From a bacterium (GTDB lineage: Bacteria; Sysuimicrobiota; Sysuimicrobiia; Sysuimicrobiales; Segetimicrobiaceae): a stretch of 64,000 bases of DNA. Shown here piece by piece: positions 17,526-26,243 of the stretch. The stretch lies in assembly GCA_035307765.1 (NCBI GenBank), contig DATGHU010000040.1, forward strand, positions 34,983-98,982, read 5' to 3'. The notes below the pieces were generated by a model. The model made no database searches and was not told the origin of the DNA. It worked only from the letters and a program-made list of their open reading frames with translations. Position numbers and translations under genes: made by a program. The stretch's first letter is position 1. Each line of letters starts with the position of its first letter.

Positions 17526-17601
17526 TGGCGCGCCCGGAGGGATTCGAACCCCCGACCCGCTGCTTAGAAGGCAGCTGCTCTCTCCCCTGAGCTACGGGCG
17601 C
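17526..17601 (-). tRNA. tRNA-Arg (anticodon UCU)
   Basis: On the minus strand the cloverleaf is complete: acceptor GCGCCCG pairs with CGGGCGC, D-stem GCTC/GAGC, anticodon stem GCTGC/GCAGC with loop CTTCTAA (anticodon TCT), a variable region, and T-arm GGGGG-TTCGAAT-CCCTC. The discriminator is G and CCA is encoded (17526-17528). UCU reads AGA/AGG arginine codons. A damaged copy lies 720 bp downstream. Confidence 0.96.
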
Positions 17602-17840
17602 GCTTTACAAAGCATACACCTGGGTGGACCTGTACTTCCTTCCGTCTGAACCGCGCCGCTCCAAGCAGTGTATCACAATTGGCGACCCCCTTGGACGGAG
17701 TGAGCGGACGCAACGGTGGATATGGAGGGGGGCAATGCTTTCTAGGCAGAGAGGGTCGCGCTAACGTCAGCGGCCGGACGCCTGGAACCCCCAGGGCCGC
17801 CGAGGAATAAGCTCTCTCCCAACCATTTCGGTCCGCGACT

Positions 17841-18662
17841 TCAACCGTCCGGTGGGCGGCGTCCCCGGGCCGTCATGACGATGAATCCCTGGGACACGAA
17901 GTTGGGGGAATCAAGAAGCGCAAAGTACGCCTCGATCTCGGCCTCTGTCGCTAGATGGGCGTCGACAATGTCCTTTCGAAGTTGCTCAACGGAGAGCCGC
18001 TTCCAGTACGTCGCCGCAGTGCCGGCGTGAAGCAGAGACACACGCCCCTCGGCATGGACTTCGGCCAGTCCGAGAGCGCTTAGATACCCATACAGATGGT
18101 GCCCGCAGTACACGTGGCCCCGCGTGGCCATCACCCGATCTTTCCCCTGCTCGACCTTCATGAAGAGTTCGTTGTTTGCGGAATTCATGGGGGAGACAAG
18201 AGCAACCGAGGCGTTGTCTGTATCCTCACAAACCAACCAGCCTCCGGGTTTGAGCGCTGATCGCATCCGCCGCAGCGCCTTCTCACGTTCGGGAATGTGC
18301 TCCAATACCAGTCTCGAAAGCACCAGATCGAATCTACACTCCGGGAGATCCTCTGAGAGGATATCATGACGACGAACGTCGAGATTGGTCATGGGCAAGG
18401 TCTCAAGAAAGCGAGTGTCCAGGTCGGTCGCCATGACGTATCCGGCCTGCCCCACTCGTTGGCACAACCACTCGGCGATCGTGCCGCCTCCGGCGCCGAC
18501 TTCCAGACAGTGCCAGCCTTCACCCACCCCGAGCGCCTCCAGGTGTTTAATCGTGCCAGGATCAAGGAGTTGCTCAAGGCCCCGGAGTCGCTGCCGTGCG
18601 TGGACCCACGTGGGGTCAAACGCATACTTGTCCATTGGGGTGGAATTGTGAGGTGGGGTCAC
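17841..18662 (-). CDS. Class I SAM-dependent methyltransferase
   Basis: A 273-residue Rossmann-fold methyltransferase. SAM-binding motif I reads CLEVGAGGGTIAEWL (about 53-67), motif II MATDLDTRFL with the acidic residue that holds the ribose, motif III DLVLSRLVLEHIPERE and motif IV LKPGGWLVCED. These are typical of UbiE/small-molecule methyltransferases. The C-terminal third (VYCGHHLYGYLSALGL, then VEQLRKDIVDAHLATEAEIEAY) presumably binds substrate. The GTG at 18662 follows GGAGG. Monocistronic; substrate unknown. Confidence 0.92.
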   Translation of the reverse strand: MTPPHNSTPMDKYAFDPTWVHARQRLRGLEQLLDPGTIKHLEALGVGEGWHCLEVGAGGGTIAEWLCQRVGQAGYVMATDLDTRFLETLPMTNLDVRRHDILSEDLPECRFDLVLSRLVLEHIPEREKALRRMRSALKPGGWLVCEDTDNASVALVSPMNSANNELFMKVEQGKDRVMATRGHVYCGHHLYGYLSALGLAEVHAEGRVSLLHAGTAATYWKRLSVEQLRKDIVDAHLATEAEIEAYFALLDSPNFVSQGFIVMTARGRRPPDG

Positions 18663-18918
18663 CGCGAAACCTCCGCCGCAGGGGCCAGGAACCCGTACCG
18701 CGCCGCTCCGCAGGTTCGATGGGGCAACGCGAACGGAGCATCAACCTTCTGAATCAACATGACCGCAGATTGACAGGGATGCGGGCCCGGGCCCCACCGG
18801 TCCGGGGCGAGGCGCGAGACCTTTCGTGCGAAGACAAATCCGATTGCGCGGCCGAGAACATACCCGGAGCGTCCCCGGCCGGGGTCCGAGAAGATTGACC
18901 GGGGGTCGACCGGAGGGG

Positions 18919-21186
18919 TCATCTCGACCCATGGGGGGAAATGGGGGCGACCGACACGGTAATGAGCGCGATGTCATCGCGTGGAGGCGATTCCTGCGGA
19001 AGGACGTGCGCGAGGATCGCTCGTGCGGGATCGTCGGCACCCGTCTGCAACACCGCGCGCATCGCCTCCTGCAGGGCCATCGAGCCCTTGATGGGGTCGC
19101 GGGTCATTTCGATCAGTCCATCAGTGTACAGCACCAGCAATGAGCCGGCCGGCAGTGTAATAATCCGCTCGGCCGGCCCATGTGCGCTGGGCGCCCCCAG
19201 CGGCGGACCACCCGTGATGGGAAGAATCTCCACACGTCCGTTCGAAGTCCCAAGCATCGGCGGAGGATGGCCGGCGGAGGCAAGTGTCACCGTGAGTGTG
19301 TCGGCATCAAGCTCGCCGACGATAGCCGTGGCCATTCCGTCCCCCGCGCTGGTCGCCGTGAGGACCTCCCCGGCGCGGCGGAGGATCGCCCAAGGCGCAT
19401 ATCCCTCCAATGCCGCCGCGCGGACGGTTTGGCGTAGCTGTCCCATGATCAGGGCTGCATGCAGCCCGTGCCCCACGACATCCCCCACCGACATCATCAC
19501 ATGGCCGGTCGGGAGCGCAAACGCATCATACCAGTCGCCTCCGATTTCGGCCTCGTCACTGCCCGGCGCGTATGCGGCGTGGATGGTCACCCCGCTGAGG
19601 ATCGGCAGGGCCTCCGGCAGGAACGCCCGCTGAAGCGCACCCGCGATCCGGTGTTCGCGTTCATAGAACCGAGCGCGCTCCAACGCTTGCGCACAGAGTC
19701 GGCCGAGGCTCTCCAGGAAAGCGCGATCGTTCTCAGGAAACAGCCGGGAGTCCGCGGTGACGAACAGCAGTGCCCCGATCGGCCGTCCTTGGACCATCAG
19801 CGGCACAGCGACCCGGGCCCCCCATTCGAGCGCGCCCTGCAGCTCAGCGAGGTCCGGATGCTGAGCAACACCGGCATTCCGGGAGGGCAGGAATACCAAC
19901 TGTCGCCTCCGCACTGCGTCCGTGATGGCGATCCGGGTAGTAATCGGGATGTGGTGCCAGCGCCCGATGAACCCCTCGGGAATACCGATGGCACGCACGA
20001 TATCCAGGGTCTGCCCATCTTCGCTCAGCAGGCACATCGTCCCAGTCTGAGCATCGAGCGCGGCGATTCCACGATCAACGATCACCTCAGCAACCTGTGC
20101 CGGAGTCAGCGCCTCGGACAACGCGGCGGTGATCGCCTGGAGCCGCGCGATGCGGTCGGTTGCCCGTTCCGCTCCGGCGCGAGCGACCTCGGCCTCGTGG
20201 CGGGCCGCGTCGGCCTCGTGGCGGGCCGCGTCGGCAGCTTGGCGAGCCGTGTCGGCGGCGATGCGGGTTGCCTGTTCGGATTGATAGAGGGCAGCGTTGT
20301 CCAACGCCAAACCGGCGCGCAGGCCAATTTCCTCCGCCAGGCCAAGATCGCCTCGACCGTAGCGCCGGCGAGCCTCGGCCGACGCGAACGTAAGGGCCCC
20401 CAAGATGCGATCACGGCCCCTGATCGCGACGATCATCGCGGAAGCGAGCCCGAGCCGACGTAGGACGCTGAGGTAATCGGCATTGGGAGCGACGTGTTCC
20501 AAGAAGCGCTCGGTAATCACTTCAAACAATTCCGACTGGCCGGTGCGGATGACGCCCATCGATCCTTGAGAAGATTCTGGGGTGGGCGGGTAGCGTTCTT
20601 GGAGTTCCCTCGCCACCTGGAGCTTCAATGGGTCTCGATGGGCCACCACGAGCGTCCGTATGATTCCGGCCGCATCCGCAACGTCAACCGCGCACCAATC
20701 GGCGAATGTCGGCACGCAAAAGTTGGCCAGCCCCGACAATCTTGCCGACACATCCAGTGAAGCGCCGGACAGCAGAGCTCCGACATCGGCGAGAAATTGC
20801 TGCACTGCCACACTGTGTCGCTGCGCTTCCTCGACCCGTCGCAAACGTCTCCCGCTGAACGCCACGGTCCACGCGGCCAATGCGAAGAGTCCCAACAGGG
20901 GAAACGTCCCCGGTGACATCGCAAACGATCGCTCCGGAGAAATGATAAAGGACCATACGGCCCCGACGCAGAGGAGCGCTGATCCATAGCCGGCGATCGG
21001 CCCTGCGTAATACGCGACCCCCCCGATAACCGGGATCGGGACGAAAAGGAACTGGCTGGGAAATTTTCCGCGGAGCCAGACCATCCCCAGGGTCAACACG
21101 CTTGTGCAGAGGAGGGCGACGACGACTTGGCGCAACGGAGACTGCGCGCCCCCGCTCACCGACAGGAGGGCGGGCCGCGGAGACAT
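18919..21186 (-). CDS. Membrane-anchored GAF-GAF-SpoIIE (PP2C-type) phosphatase
   Basis: A 755-residue signalling protein. Residues 18-112 carry three or four hydrophobic helices in the DUF4118/KdpD-like pattern (FLFVPIPVIGGVAYYAGPIAG). A first GAF domain spans about 125-300. A heptad coiled coil of AADTARQAADAARHEA-type repeats (about 305-345) links it to a second GAF domain (about 350-500). The C-terminus is a SpoIIE/RsbU phosphatase with LQRAFLPEALP, GGDWYDAF, VGDVVGHGLHAA, ASAGHPPPML, VLYTDGLIEM and DDIALI, so all metal-binding Asp motifs are kept. Such proteins dephosphorylate anti-sigma antagonists in partner-switching stress systems. No partner gene is adjacent. The signal sensed is unknown. 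Confidence 0.93.
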   Translation of the reverse strand: MSPRPALLSVSGGAQSPLRQVVVALLCTSVLTLGMVWLRGKFPSQFLFVPIPVIGGVAYYAGPIAGYGSALLCVGAVWSFIISPERSFAMSPGTFPLLGLFALAAWTVAFSGRRLRRVEEAQRHSVAVQQFLADVGALLSGASLDVSARLSGLANFCVPTFADWCAVDVADAAGIIRTLVVAHRDPLKLQVARELQERYPPTPESSQGSMGVIRTGQSELFEVITERFLEHVAPNADYLSVLRRLGLASAMIVAIRGRDRILGALTFASAEARRRYGRGDLGLAEEIGLRAGLALDNAALYQSEQATRIAADTARQAADAARHEADAARHEAEVARAGAERATDRIARLQAITAALSEALTPAQVAEVIVDRGIAALDAQTGTMCLLSEDGQTLDIVRAIGIPEGFIGRWHHIPITTRIAITDAVRRRQLVFLPSRNAGVAQHPDLAELQGALEWGARVAVPLMVQGRPIGALLFVTADSRLFPENDRAFLESLGRLCAQALERARFYEREHRIAGALQRAFLPEALPILSGVTIHAAYAPGSDEAEIGGDWYDAFALPTGHVMMSVGDVVGHGLHAALIMGQLRQTVRAAALEGYAPWAILRRAGEVLTATSAGDGMATAIVGELDADTLTVTLASAGHPPPMLGTSNGRVEILPITGGPPLGAPSAHGPAERIITLPAGSLLVLYTDGLIEMTRDPIKGSMALQEAMRAVLQTGADDPARAILAHVLPQESPPRDDIALITVSVAPISPHGSR

Positions 21187-21383
21187 CAGCGACCCCCTCC
21201 CCTCGGCGTCGACCCCCGGTGCCAGGTGGTGCGGCTGGGGATCAGCCCTTCGATCGTAACCGCCGCTTCCCGCTTCCCCATCTTCGCGTCTCCAAGCGCA
21301 ATGCCACCGCGACGTGATGAATGCGCGATTGCGGCCGGCGTCTCAAATCGTCGTTCGGCAACGTTCAGCCCGGGCAATGTCCA

Positions 21384-22349
21384 TCAAGCGGTCTCATCCG
21401 CCACCCCGGACGCGAGTCCGGCCTTCTCGCGCACGTTCTTGGCCTCTCTCTTTCCTCTGTCGAATTCAGCCCGCCGGCGCCCGATTTCCTCGAGCGTGAG
21501 GCATTCGATATTGCAGTAATCGCGCTTCCAAGCAGGGCTGGGGCCCCATCTCAACGGAGACTGTACGGTGGTCCGTGGGGCTGGTGCAGCCTCGACCACC
21601 TTGAGGGCGAGGTCAAGGGTGAAGGCCTGCGACGCGGAGTCGTTGGGGCGGCCCGCTCCGTTCCCGAGCGGGAAATCCGAGAACACAAAACGCGGCACGC
21701 CCACATACTCGACAATATCTTTGGCGCAACCCATCACAACGGTGGAGACACCGTGTTCTTCCAGCATTCGCGCGGCAAGACCGACGGTCTGGTGGCAGAC
21801 GGGGCAGTTGGGAACCAGGATCGCCACATCGACTTCGTCGGCCAGACAACGTGCGACGATCTCCGGGCAGTCGATCTCGAGCGTGACGCGATGGCTGCGA
21901 TTGGTTGGAACGCCGTGAAAACGCGGGGCAACCGACCCGATGCGACCTGAGGCGGCGTTGTGACGCAGCGCGGTCAGCGGAAAGTACGCGGCGGGATCGT
22001 CGGCCTTGGTGTGCTTACGATCAATCGCGATGTGTGAGATGCGCAGGTCGTGGTCCTTGGTCGTGTCACCCGAGTACACGGTGTAGAACTTGGCCGCCGC
22101 ATTGTAGGGGGCCCCGGGCCCTTGATCGCCCTTGTCCGGCTGATAGGGAGCCGCCGTGGTAATGATACTGACCCGACACCGGGCGAGCGGCTTAGGCAAT
22201 GGCCGAAACGGCACGTCGGAGTAATGGGCCCACTCGTAAGGCGCGCCATAGCCCAACGCCTGATAATAATCCCGGATCCGTGGTAGGTAAGGAACCGGCA
22301 CATCATCCTCAGCGGCGAAGCCAAATTTCCTGCCACGCTCGCTCGTCAT
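21384..22349 (-). CDS. Glycine/sarcosine/betaine/proline reductase B-subunit family protein (Cys form)
   Basis: A 321-residue protein related to the selenoprotein B subunits GrdB and PrdB of Stickland reductases. Hallmarks are ARCRVSIITTAAPYQP at the N-terminus, SHIAIDRKHTKADDPAAYFPL, the redox motif VPNCPVCHQTVGL (Cys-Pro-Val-Cys), VVMGCAKDIVEYVGVPR and FSDFPLGNGAGRP. In characterised selenoenzymes the first position of this Cys pair can be selenocysteine; here both are Cys. The ATG at 22349 has GGAGGT at good spacing; the in-frame extension to 22658 lacks support. No other glycine or proline reductase subunits are nearby, so it is an orphan and may not be a Stickland enzyme. Confidence 0.85.
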   Translation of the reverse strand: MTSERGRKFGFAAEDDVPVPYLPRIRDYYQALGYGAPYEWAHYSDVPFRPLPKPLARCRVSIITTAAPYQPDKGDQGPGAPYNAAAKFYTVYSGDTTKDHDLRISHIAIDRKHTKADDPAAYFPLTALRHNAASGRIGSVAPRFHGVPTNRSHRVTLEIDCPEIVARCLADEVDVAILVPNCPVCHQTVGLAARMLEEHGVSTVVMGCAKDIVEYVGVPRFVFSDFPLGNGAGRPNDSASQAFTLDLALKVVEAAPAPRTTVQSPLRWGPSPAWKRDYCNIECLTLEEIGRRRAEFDRGKREAKNVREKAGLASGVADETA

Positions 22350-22885
22350 GGCGGTACCTCCAATTCTCGATACGTCACCCCCCAATGAGGAGTGTCCGCC
22401 CCGCGCGTACGTGACAGGGTGACCTCCAGGGGAAGTGATCGCGCGGTGGCGGATCGACCACGCCGGCCTCCACCAGCGGAGGAATCCGCCAAGCCCGACG
22501 TTCGGCGGAGGGATCCGTTGTTCCTCGGGGCGGACGTGGTCTGAATGGCGGGGCGTCGCGCGGCACAAGCTCGTTGGAATCAACCCTCCGGCGCCCATCG
22601 GGGGGTGAGTCGAAGGATAAACCTCAGACACGCCATCGTCCACGCAAGACATCGGCAACGGCGTTCAGCGAGAGCACCGTGATCGCGATCGCCGCGCCCG
22701 GAAAGATGCCATGCCAGGGTCGGCGCAAGTCAGCGCCCGTGCGTAGTCGAGCGGAGGATGCCGCTGTGCCCGGCGAAAGAATCGCGGCTCGGCGGCGGTC
22801 AGCGTTGGAAAACGAAAACAATTTCGGTTGCGTCGGGGAAGAGGATGACACCTCTCTTACGCTGGCCGGGCAGCGGAAGATCCAT
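22350..22885. other. Intergenic region containing a permease remnant
   Basis: Apart from the permease fragment at 22624-22722, the ~540 bp between the GrdB-like gene and the exonuclease shows no recognisable gene. Reading frames are low-complexity Arg/Pro/Ala strings with poor starts. The stretch looks like eroded coding DNA rather than a designed regulatory region. Confidence 0.4.
22624..22722 (-). pseudogene. C-terminal remnant of a DppC-type ABC permease
   Basis: The last 32 codons of a minus-strand frame read WHGIFPGAAIAITVLSLNAVADVL, which matches the final helix of dipeptide-type permeases (compare FPGLMICLTVLSVNYVGDGL in the gene at 56571). The canonical ending GDGLRDALDP is altered to ADVLRGRW. 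Upstream codons in this frame show no permease sequence, so only the tail survives. It is most simply read as debris of a lost transporter operon. Confidence 0.55.
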
Positions 22886-23731
22886 TCAGGCTTCCCTCGC
22901 ACCTGAGGTCACTCGCGCTTCGAGGCAGCGCGCCAGCAGGCGGGCGTCTCCCAAGCGCTCCGACCACGCCGCAAATGCGTTGGTGGGGCCACGCCACCGC
23001 AGGCGGTCCACGTCGCGGAAAAGGGGCGCATCGGTTCTGAGCACGGCGAGGTCCTTGAATAGGAGCGCCTGGTCGCGTCGGTTCTCCCGCAGTACGGCTG
23101 GCGGAAAGTTCTCAATGATGCCGTATTGATTCAGTAGCCGTGCCGCGGTGGTCCGGCCTATCCCCGGAATGCCTGGATATCCGTCTGCCTGGTCCCCGAC
23201 GAGGGCGAGGAAGTCGGGGATCAGGACCGGGTCCACCCCGAACTTTGCGCGAACTCCCTGCTCATCGAGGATCCTCTGACCTTTGCGGTCAACCTGCACG
23301 ACACGCTCGCCCCGGACGCACTGGGCCAGGTCCTTGTCCGGGGTCCAGATGCAGATTTTCTCCACGTTCGTATTTCCGGAGGCGATCTGCGCCGCGGAGG
23401 CCAATCCGTCGTCGGCTTCGAGCTCGATCATGGGCCAGACTGCCACGCCCATCGCCGTGAGCGCTTCTTCCAGGGGGGAGAATTGCGCAAAAAGCGCGGG
23501 GTCAACGCCCTCGCCGGTCTTGTAATCGGGCCACAGATCGTTGCGGAAAGATTCGATGACATGGTCGGTCGCCACACCGACGTGAGTCGCCCCGGTCTCG
23601 ATCATCTGCAACAAGGAATGCAGGACACCGACAACAGCGCCGAAGGGCGGATCCGCGCTCTTCTTGTACCGGCGAAGCCCGTAGAACTGGCGGAACAGTT
23701 CGTACGTGCCGTCGAGGAGATGAACGATCAT
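22886..23731 (-). CDS. 5'-3' exonuclease (PolI N-terminal/FEN-like)
   Basis: A 281-residue free-standing 5' nuclease homologous to the N-terminal domain of DNA polymerase I. Metal-binding acidic residues are visible in HLLDGTYELFR (Asp 7), ATDHVIESFRNDLWPDYK (about 54-71), IELEADDGLASAA (about 101-113) and WTPDKDLAQCV. The helix-hairpin-helix DNA-binding segment reads GDQADGYPGIPGIGRTTAARLL (about 179-200). The usual catalytic pattern D-x-x-x-x-x-R and the Tyr/Lys helix are kept. Expected role: removal of RNA primers or flaps, in repair. It lies 18 bp downstream of the M24 peptidase gene on the same strand. Confidence 0.93.
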   Translation of the reverse strand: MIVHLLDGTYELFRQFYGLRRYKKSADPPFGAVVGVLHSLLQMIETGATHVGVATDHVIESFRNDLWPDYKTGEGVDPALFAQFSPLEEALTAMGVAVWPMIELEADDGLASAAQIASGNTNVEKICIWTPDKDLAQCVRGERVVQVDRKGQRILDEQGVRAKFGVDPVLIPDFLALVGDQADGYPGIPGIGRTTAARLLNQYGIIENFPPAVLRENRRDQALLFKDLAVLRTDAPLFRDVDRLRWRGPTNAFAAWSERLGDARLLARCLEARVTSGAREA

Positions 23732-23749
23732 CGCCGCTCGTGCGTCCGC

Positions 23750-24907
23750 TTATCCCCCCGCCGCGGCGACGCACCACCCACGGTCGACGTCACCAAGTCC
23801 CTCGCACCCAGTCGCGGTCACGACCACGCTGTCCTCGATTTTGACGTGTCCAACATCTGGGTGCCGAACTTCTGTCTCAATCGACACGACCATCCCGGCC
23901 TCCAGCGCGCGCGTGCTTTCGGGCGTCACTTCCGGGGGTTCGTGGCTCACCATCCCGAGCCCGTGGGCGAGGAAGCGGCCGTACTCCGCCCCGGGCCCAA
24001 CCCGGACGGCCTCGCTGCCAACCCGCCACAACTCACCGCAGGATACACCGGGTCCCACCGAGGTGCGGGCGCGCTCCTGTGCCGCGCGGCACACCTCAAA
24101 CAGCGCGCTGGCCGCGGGGGGCGGCGGCCCCACCGAGCCCATCCGCGCAATGTCGGCGATATATTCGTCCAATTCGGCGCCGACGTCCAGGTGCATCGGG
24201 CAACCGCGCCCCCACGCCTGGGATGAAGGCGCCCGGAGCAGTCCCGGTCCAACGTTGATCAGCGAATAGAGAAAGGCCGCGCCGCGCTCGCCGACGTGTC
24301 GCTCGACCCGCGCCGCGATCTGACGGGTGGTCTCCTCGGCTCGGCTCTGCATAAAGACCGCACGGACCACCTCGGCCGTCAGGCGATGCACCTCGCGCAG
24401 TCGCGCCAGCTCGTGCGGTTGCTTGATGGCCCGCAGTTCGCCCAGGAGCGACGTGCCGTTGACGAACGACGCCTCGGGAAGTTCCCGCCTCAGGGCTTCG
24501 TAGGCGTCTACCGGCAGGAACGACGACTCGATCGCGATCGTCGCTCCGGCAAAACCGTGATCCCGCAGCGCCCGCGCCGCCGCGGCCGCAGCGTCGGACG
24601 ACATATTGGGACCGCGCGGGACCCAGCGCCGATCGGCGATCCAGAACGGGCCAAAGGCGGCGATGTAATCCTGCTCGTCGAGCGCGCGGTCCTGTCGGCC
24701 CACGTAGAACGCCGAGTCGAGCCGGGTGGATGGAACGGCGACGAATGAAAGGTACCGCCCACCGCCGAACCGCGACGCCCTGGAGAAGAACGGGAGGTAA
24801 TAGCCCCCGGTAAGGTACCGGACACTGTATCGTGTGCTCGCGAGCACGACGTCGACCTGCTGGGCGCGGGCGAGGCGGGCGAACCGCTCGGGATCAAACG
24901 GGAGCAT
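23750..24907 (-). CDS. M24 family metallopeptidase (Xaa-Pro peptidase-like)
   Basis: A 385-residue creatinase/aminopeptidase-P fold protein. The N-terminal ~155 residues form the creatinase N-domain (VDVVLASTRYSVRYLTGGYYLPFF). The C-terminal pita-bread domain keeps the metal ligands Asp in HLDVGAELDEYIADIARMG (two Asp), His in AHGLGMVSHE, Glu in VVSIETEV and Glu in VKIEDSVVV. Arg/Lys residues at REVHRLTAEVVRAV start the catalytic domain. It probably cleaves Xaa-Pro dipeptides or related substrates in the cytoplasm. Start ATG at 24907; the leader is described separately. Confidence 0.92.
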   Translation of the reverse strand: MLPFDPERFARLARAQQVDVVLASTRYSVRYLTGGYYLPFFSRASRFGGGRYLSFVAVPSTRLDSAFYVGRQDRALDEQDYIAAFGPFWIADRRWVPRGPNMSSDAAAAAARALRDHGFAGATIAIESSFLPVDAYEALRRELPEASFVNGTSLLGELRAIKQPHELARLREVHRLTAEVVRAVFMQSRAEETTRQIAARVERHVGERGAAFLYSLINVGPGLLRAPSSQAWGRGCPMHLDVGAELDEYIADIARMGSVGPPPPAASALFEVCRAAQERARTSVGPGVSCGELWRVGSEAVRVGPGAEYGRFLAHGLGMVSHEPPEVTPESTRALEAGMVVSIETEVRHPDVGHVKIEDSVVVTATGCEGLGDVDRGWCVAAAGG

Positions 24908-25222
24908 CTTGACCGCTATTTCCGTTTTGGCGCGCCCACTCCTCCCACGGGAGGACCGTCAGGCCCCCCACACACCGCATCCGAGGCCTGCCCGAAGACC
25001 CTTGCCGTACCTTGCGTCCGTGCCGGCCCGAATCCGACCCGTGCGGCGAACGGGACCCGCACCTCCCCGTGCATCCAGGATGGATCGAGCGATGATGCCG
25101 TCCTTCCGATCCACGAAGATCCGAGAGGCCGGAGAGATACGTACGTCAGACCCACAGCGCCCGCCGAGCGGGTGTCCGCGGCGCCGCGTTCGATCGCCCC
25201 CCCCGGGTGAGGCGCGCGTGGC
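24908..25222. other. Intergenic region with short hairpin
   Basis: No gene with a recognisable domain is seen. A self-complementary TCCTCCC-AC-GGGAGGA lies at 24940-24955, about 35 bp upstream of the M24 start on the minus strand, and could fold in its leader. There is no T-tract, so it is not a typical terminator. The rest of this stretch, between the M24 gene and the stop of chrB, appears non-coding. Confidence 0.35.
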
Positions 25223-26194
25223 TTATCGGGCCGAGCGTCTCCGCCCCGACGTCGTCCGCGGACTCTGAGAGAGCGCGGCGTGCAACCCATCGAAGAGCGC
25301 GAGACCGTGGACCTCGCGCTCAGCGTCGGGGAGGACTTGCCAACCCTTCAGGATCGCGTCGACCCCGGGACCTTCCAGGCGCACGTAGCGGCCATCACGC
25401 AGATCGATCTCGTGGACGATTTCTGCGATCGCCCGCAACCCGGGGTCGTCGAGGCCGAATGCCTTGAGCATCGTCTCAAACGTGCAGAGGGACCCTCGGT
25501 GACCGAAGGTCGCACCCCGCATGTCGAAGGCGACCTCCTCGGGGGCCGCTGTGGTCGAATAGCGAATCTGCGCACGGGGGTTGATAAAGCGGCGGATCAG
25601 CCAGGCGCAAGCCAGGCGATCCACGTGGGGGTGGGGACGCGTCACCCATCGTTTGTCCCGGTACGCCGCGACCGCGGCGGGGGGGATCCGGGGGTCGGCC
25701 GTGGGGGCGGGAGCGAGCGCCTGCTCAACCCGGGCCAGCGCCGCAGCGGCATGTATTCCGGCGGGGGCGCCGAAGAAATCGGTCCGCGCGATCTCCCCGT
25801 GCTCGCGCCGCAAGCGGGCGAGGAGGTCTCGGGCTTTCGCCTCCGCCCGCGCGGTGCGTGGGGCCTTGACCCGGAGGGACTTCTCCAAACCGGCCGCCCG
25901 GGCACCGAGCGACTCGTATTCCTTCCGCCGCGCCCCCTGGAAAAGTTCGATAAGGTGGGCGTCGCTGAGCCCCTCGAACCGCTCCACCCACATCAGCAGC
26001 GCCTCCCCATTCGCCTGCTCGACCTCCTGGGCCAGCCACTGGAACGCCTCAACGCATTCACCTCGCGCGGGCAACACGTGCACGCCCCCCTTAGGAGACA
26101 CGGCTCCCAAGGTCCGGAGGCGGCGCCACATCGTGACCCGCGGACTCGACCGCCCCGTAGACGGCAAGGAATAGGAGAATACCACCCAAGCCAT
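25223..26194 (-). CDS. chrB: Chromate resistance protein ChrB
   Basis: A 323-residue ChrB-type protein. The N-terminal domain (MAWVVFSYSLPSTGRSSPRVTMWRRLRTLGA split, residues 1-150) with SPKGGVHVLPAR and ELFQGARRKEYESL is the ChrB N-domain. The C-terminal half (about 185-320) is the chromate-resistance-exported-protein domain: KRWVTRPHPHVDRLACAWLIRRFINP, FDMRGATFGHRGSLCTFETMLKAFGL and AEIVHEIDLRDGRY. In Ochrobactrum Tn5719, ChrB was reported as a chromate-sensing regulator of chrA; I infer the same here. No ribosome binding site precedes the ATG at 26194, and a TATGAT box about 17 bp upstream would place transcription start close to it, suggesting a near-leaderless message. Confidence 0.93.
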   Translation of the reverse strand: MAWVVFSYSLPSTGRSSPRVTMWRRLRTLGAVSPKGGVHVLPARGECVEAFQWLAQEVEQANGEALLMWVERFEGLSDAHLIELFQGARRKEYESLGARAAGLEKSLRVKAPRTARAEAKARDLLARLRREHGEIARTDFFGAPAGIHAAAALARVEQALAPAPTADPRIPPAAVAAYRDKRWVTRPHPHVDRLACAWLIRRFINPRAQIRYSTTAAPEEVAFDMRGATFGHRGSLCTFETMLKAFGLDDPGLRAIAEIVHEIDLRDGRYVRLEGPGVDAILKGWQVLPDAEREVHGLALFDGLHAALSQSPRTTSGRRRSAR

Positions 26195-26200
26195 TTGACG

Positions 26201-26229
26201 TTGACAAGCGTATCATATATTGCTACGCT
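26201..26229 (+). promoter_or_regulatory. Promoter of the chromate-associated rightward operon
   Basis: A perfect TTGACA (26201-26206), 17-bp spacer and TACGCT (26224-26229) form a good sigma-70-type promoter, directed at the free-standing ChrB C-domain gene at 26329. It lies in the AT-rich gap between divergent chrB and that gene. Confidence 0.6.
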
Positions 26230-26233
26230 ACGC

Positions 26234-26243
26234 AATACGTATT
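26234..26243. promoter_or_regulatory. Palindrome, possible operator in the chr intergenic region
   Basis: AATACGTATT is a perfect 10-bp palindrome starting 5 bp after the -10 box of the rightward promoter and upstream of the leftward chrB start. Its location between divergent promoters fits a repressor site, possibly for ChrB itself. There is a single copy, so this is inference. Confidence 0.4.

Larger units (their letters stand above)
17251..17840. other. tRNA-Arg flanks: no protein gene
   Basis: Outside the tRNA at 17526-17601 no protein gene is convincing here. The left part (17280-17510) holds a pair of near-repeats described separately. The right part (17602-17840) includes TGATACACT on the minus strand at 17667-17675, an extended -10-like box about 65 bp upstream of the tRNA 5' end. 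Reading frames lack domains. Confidence 0.4.

Noticed and set aside
24925-24936. Second partial copy of the tRNA-Arg 3' end (TTTGGCGCGCCC)
   Set aside because: Only 12 bp match and the core is the palindrome GGCGCGCC, expected by chance in GC-rich DNA.
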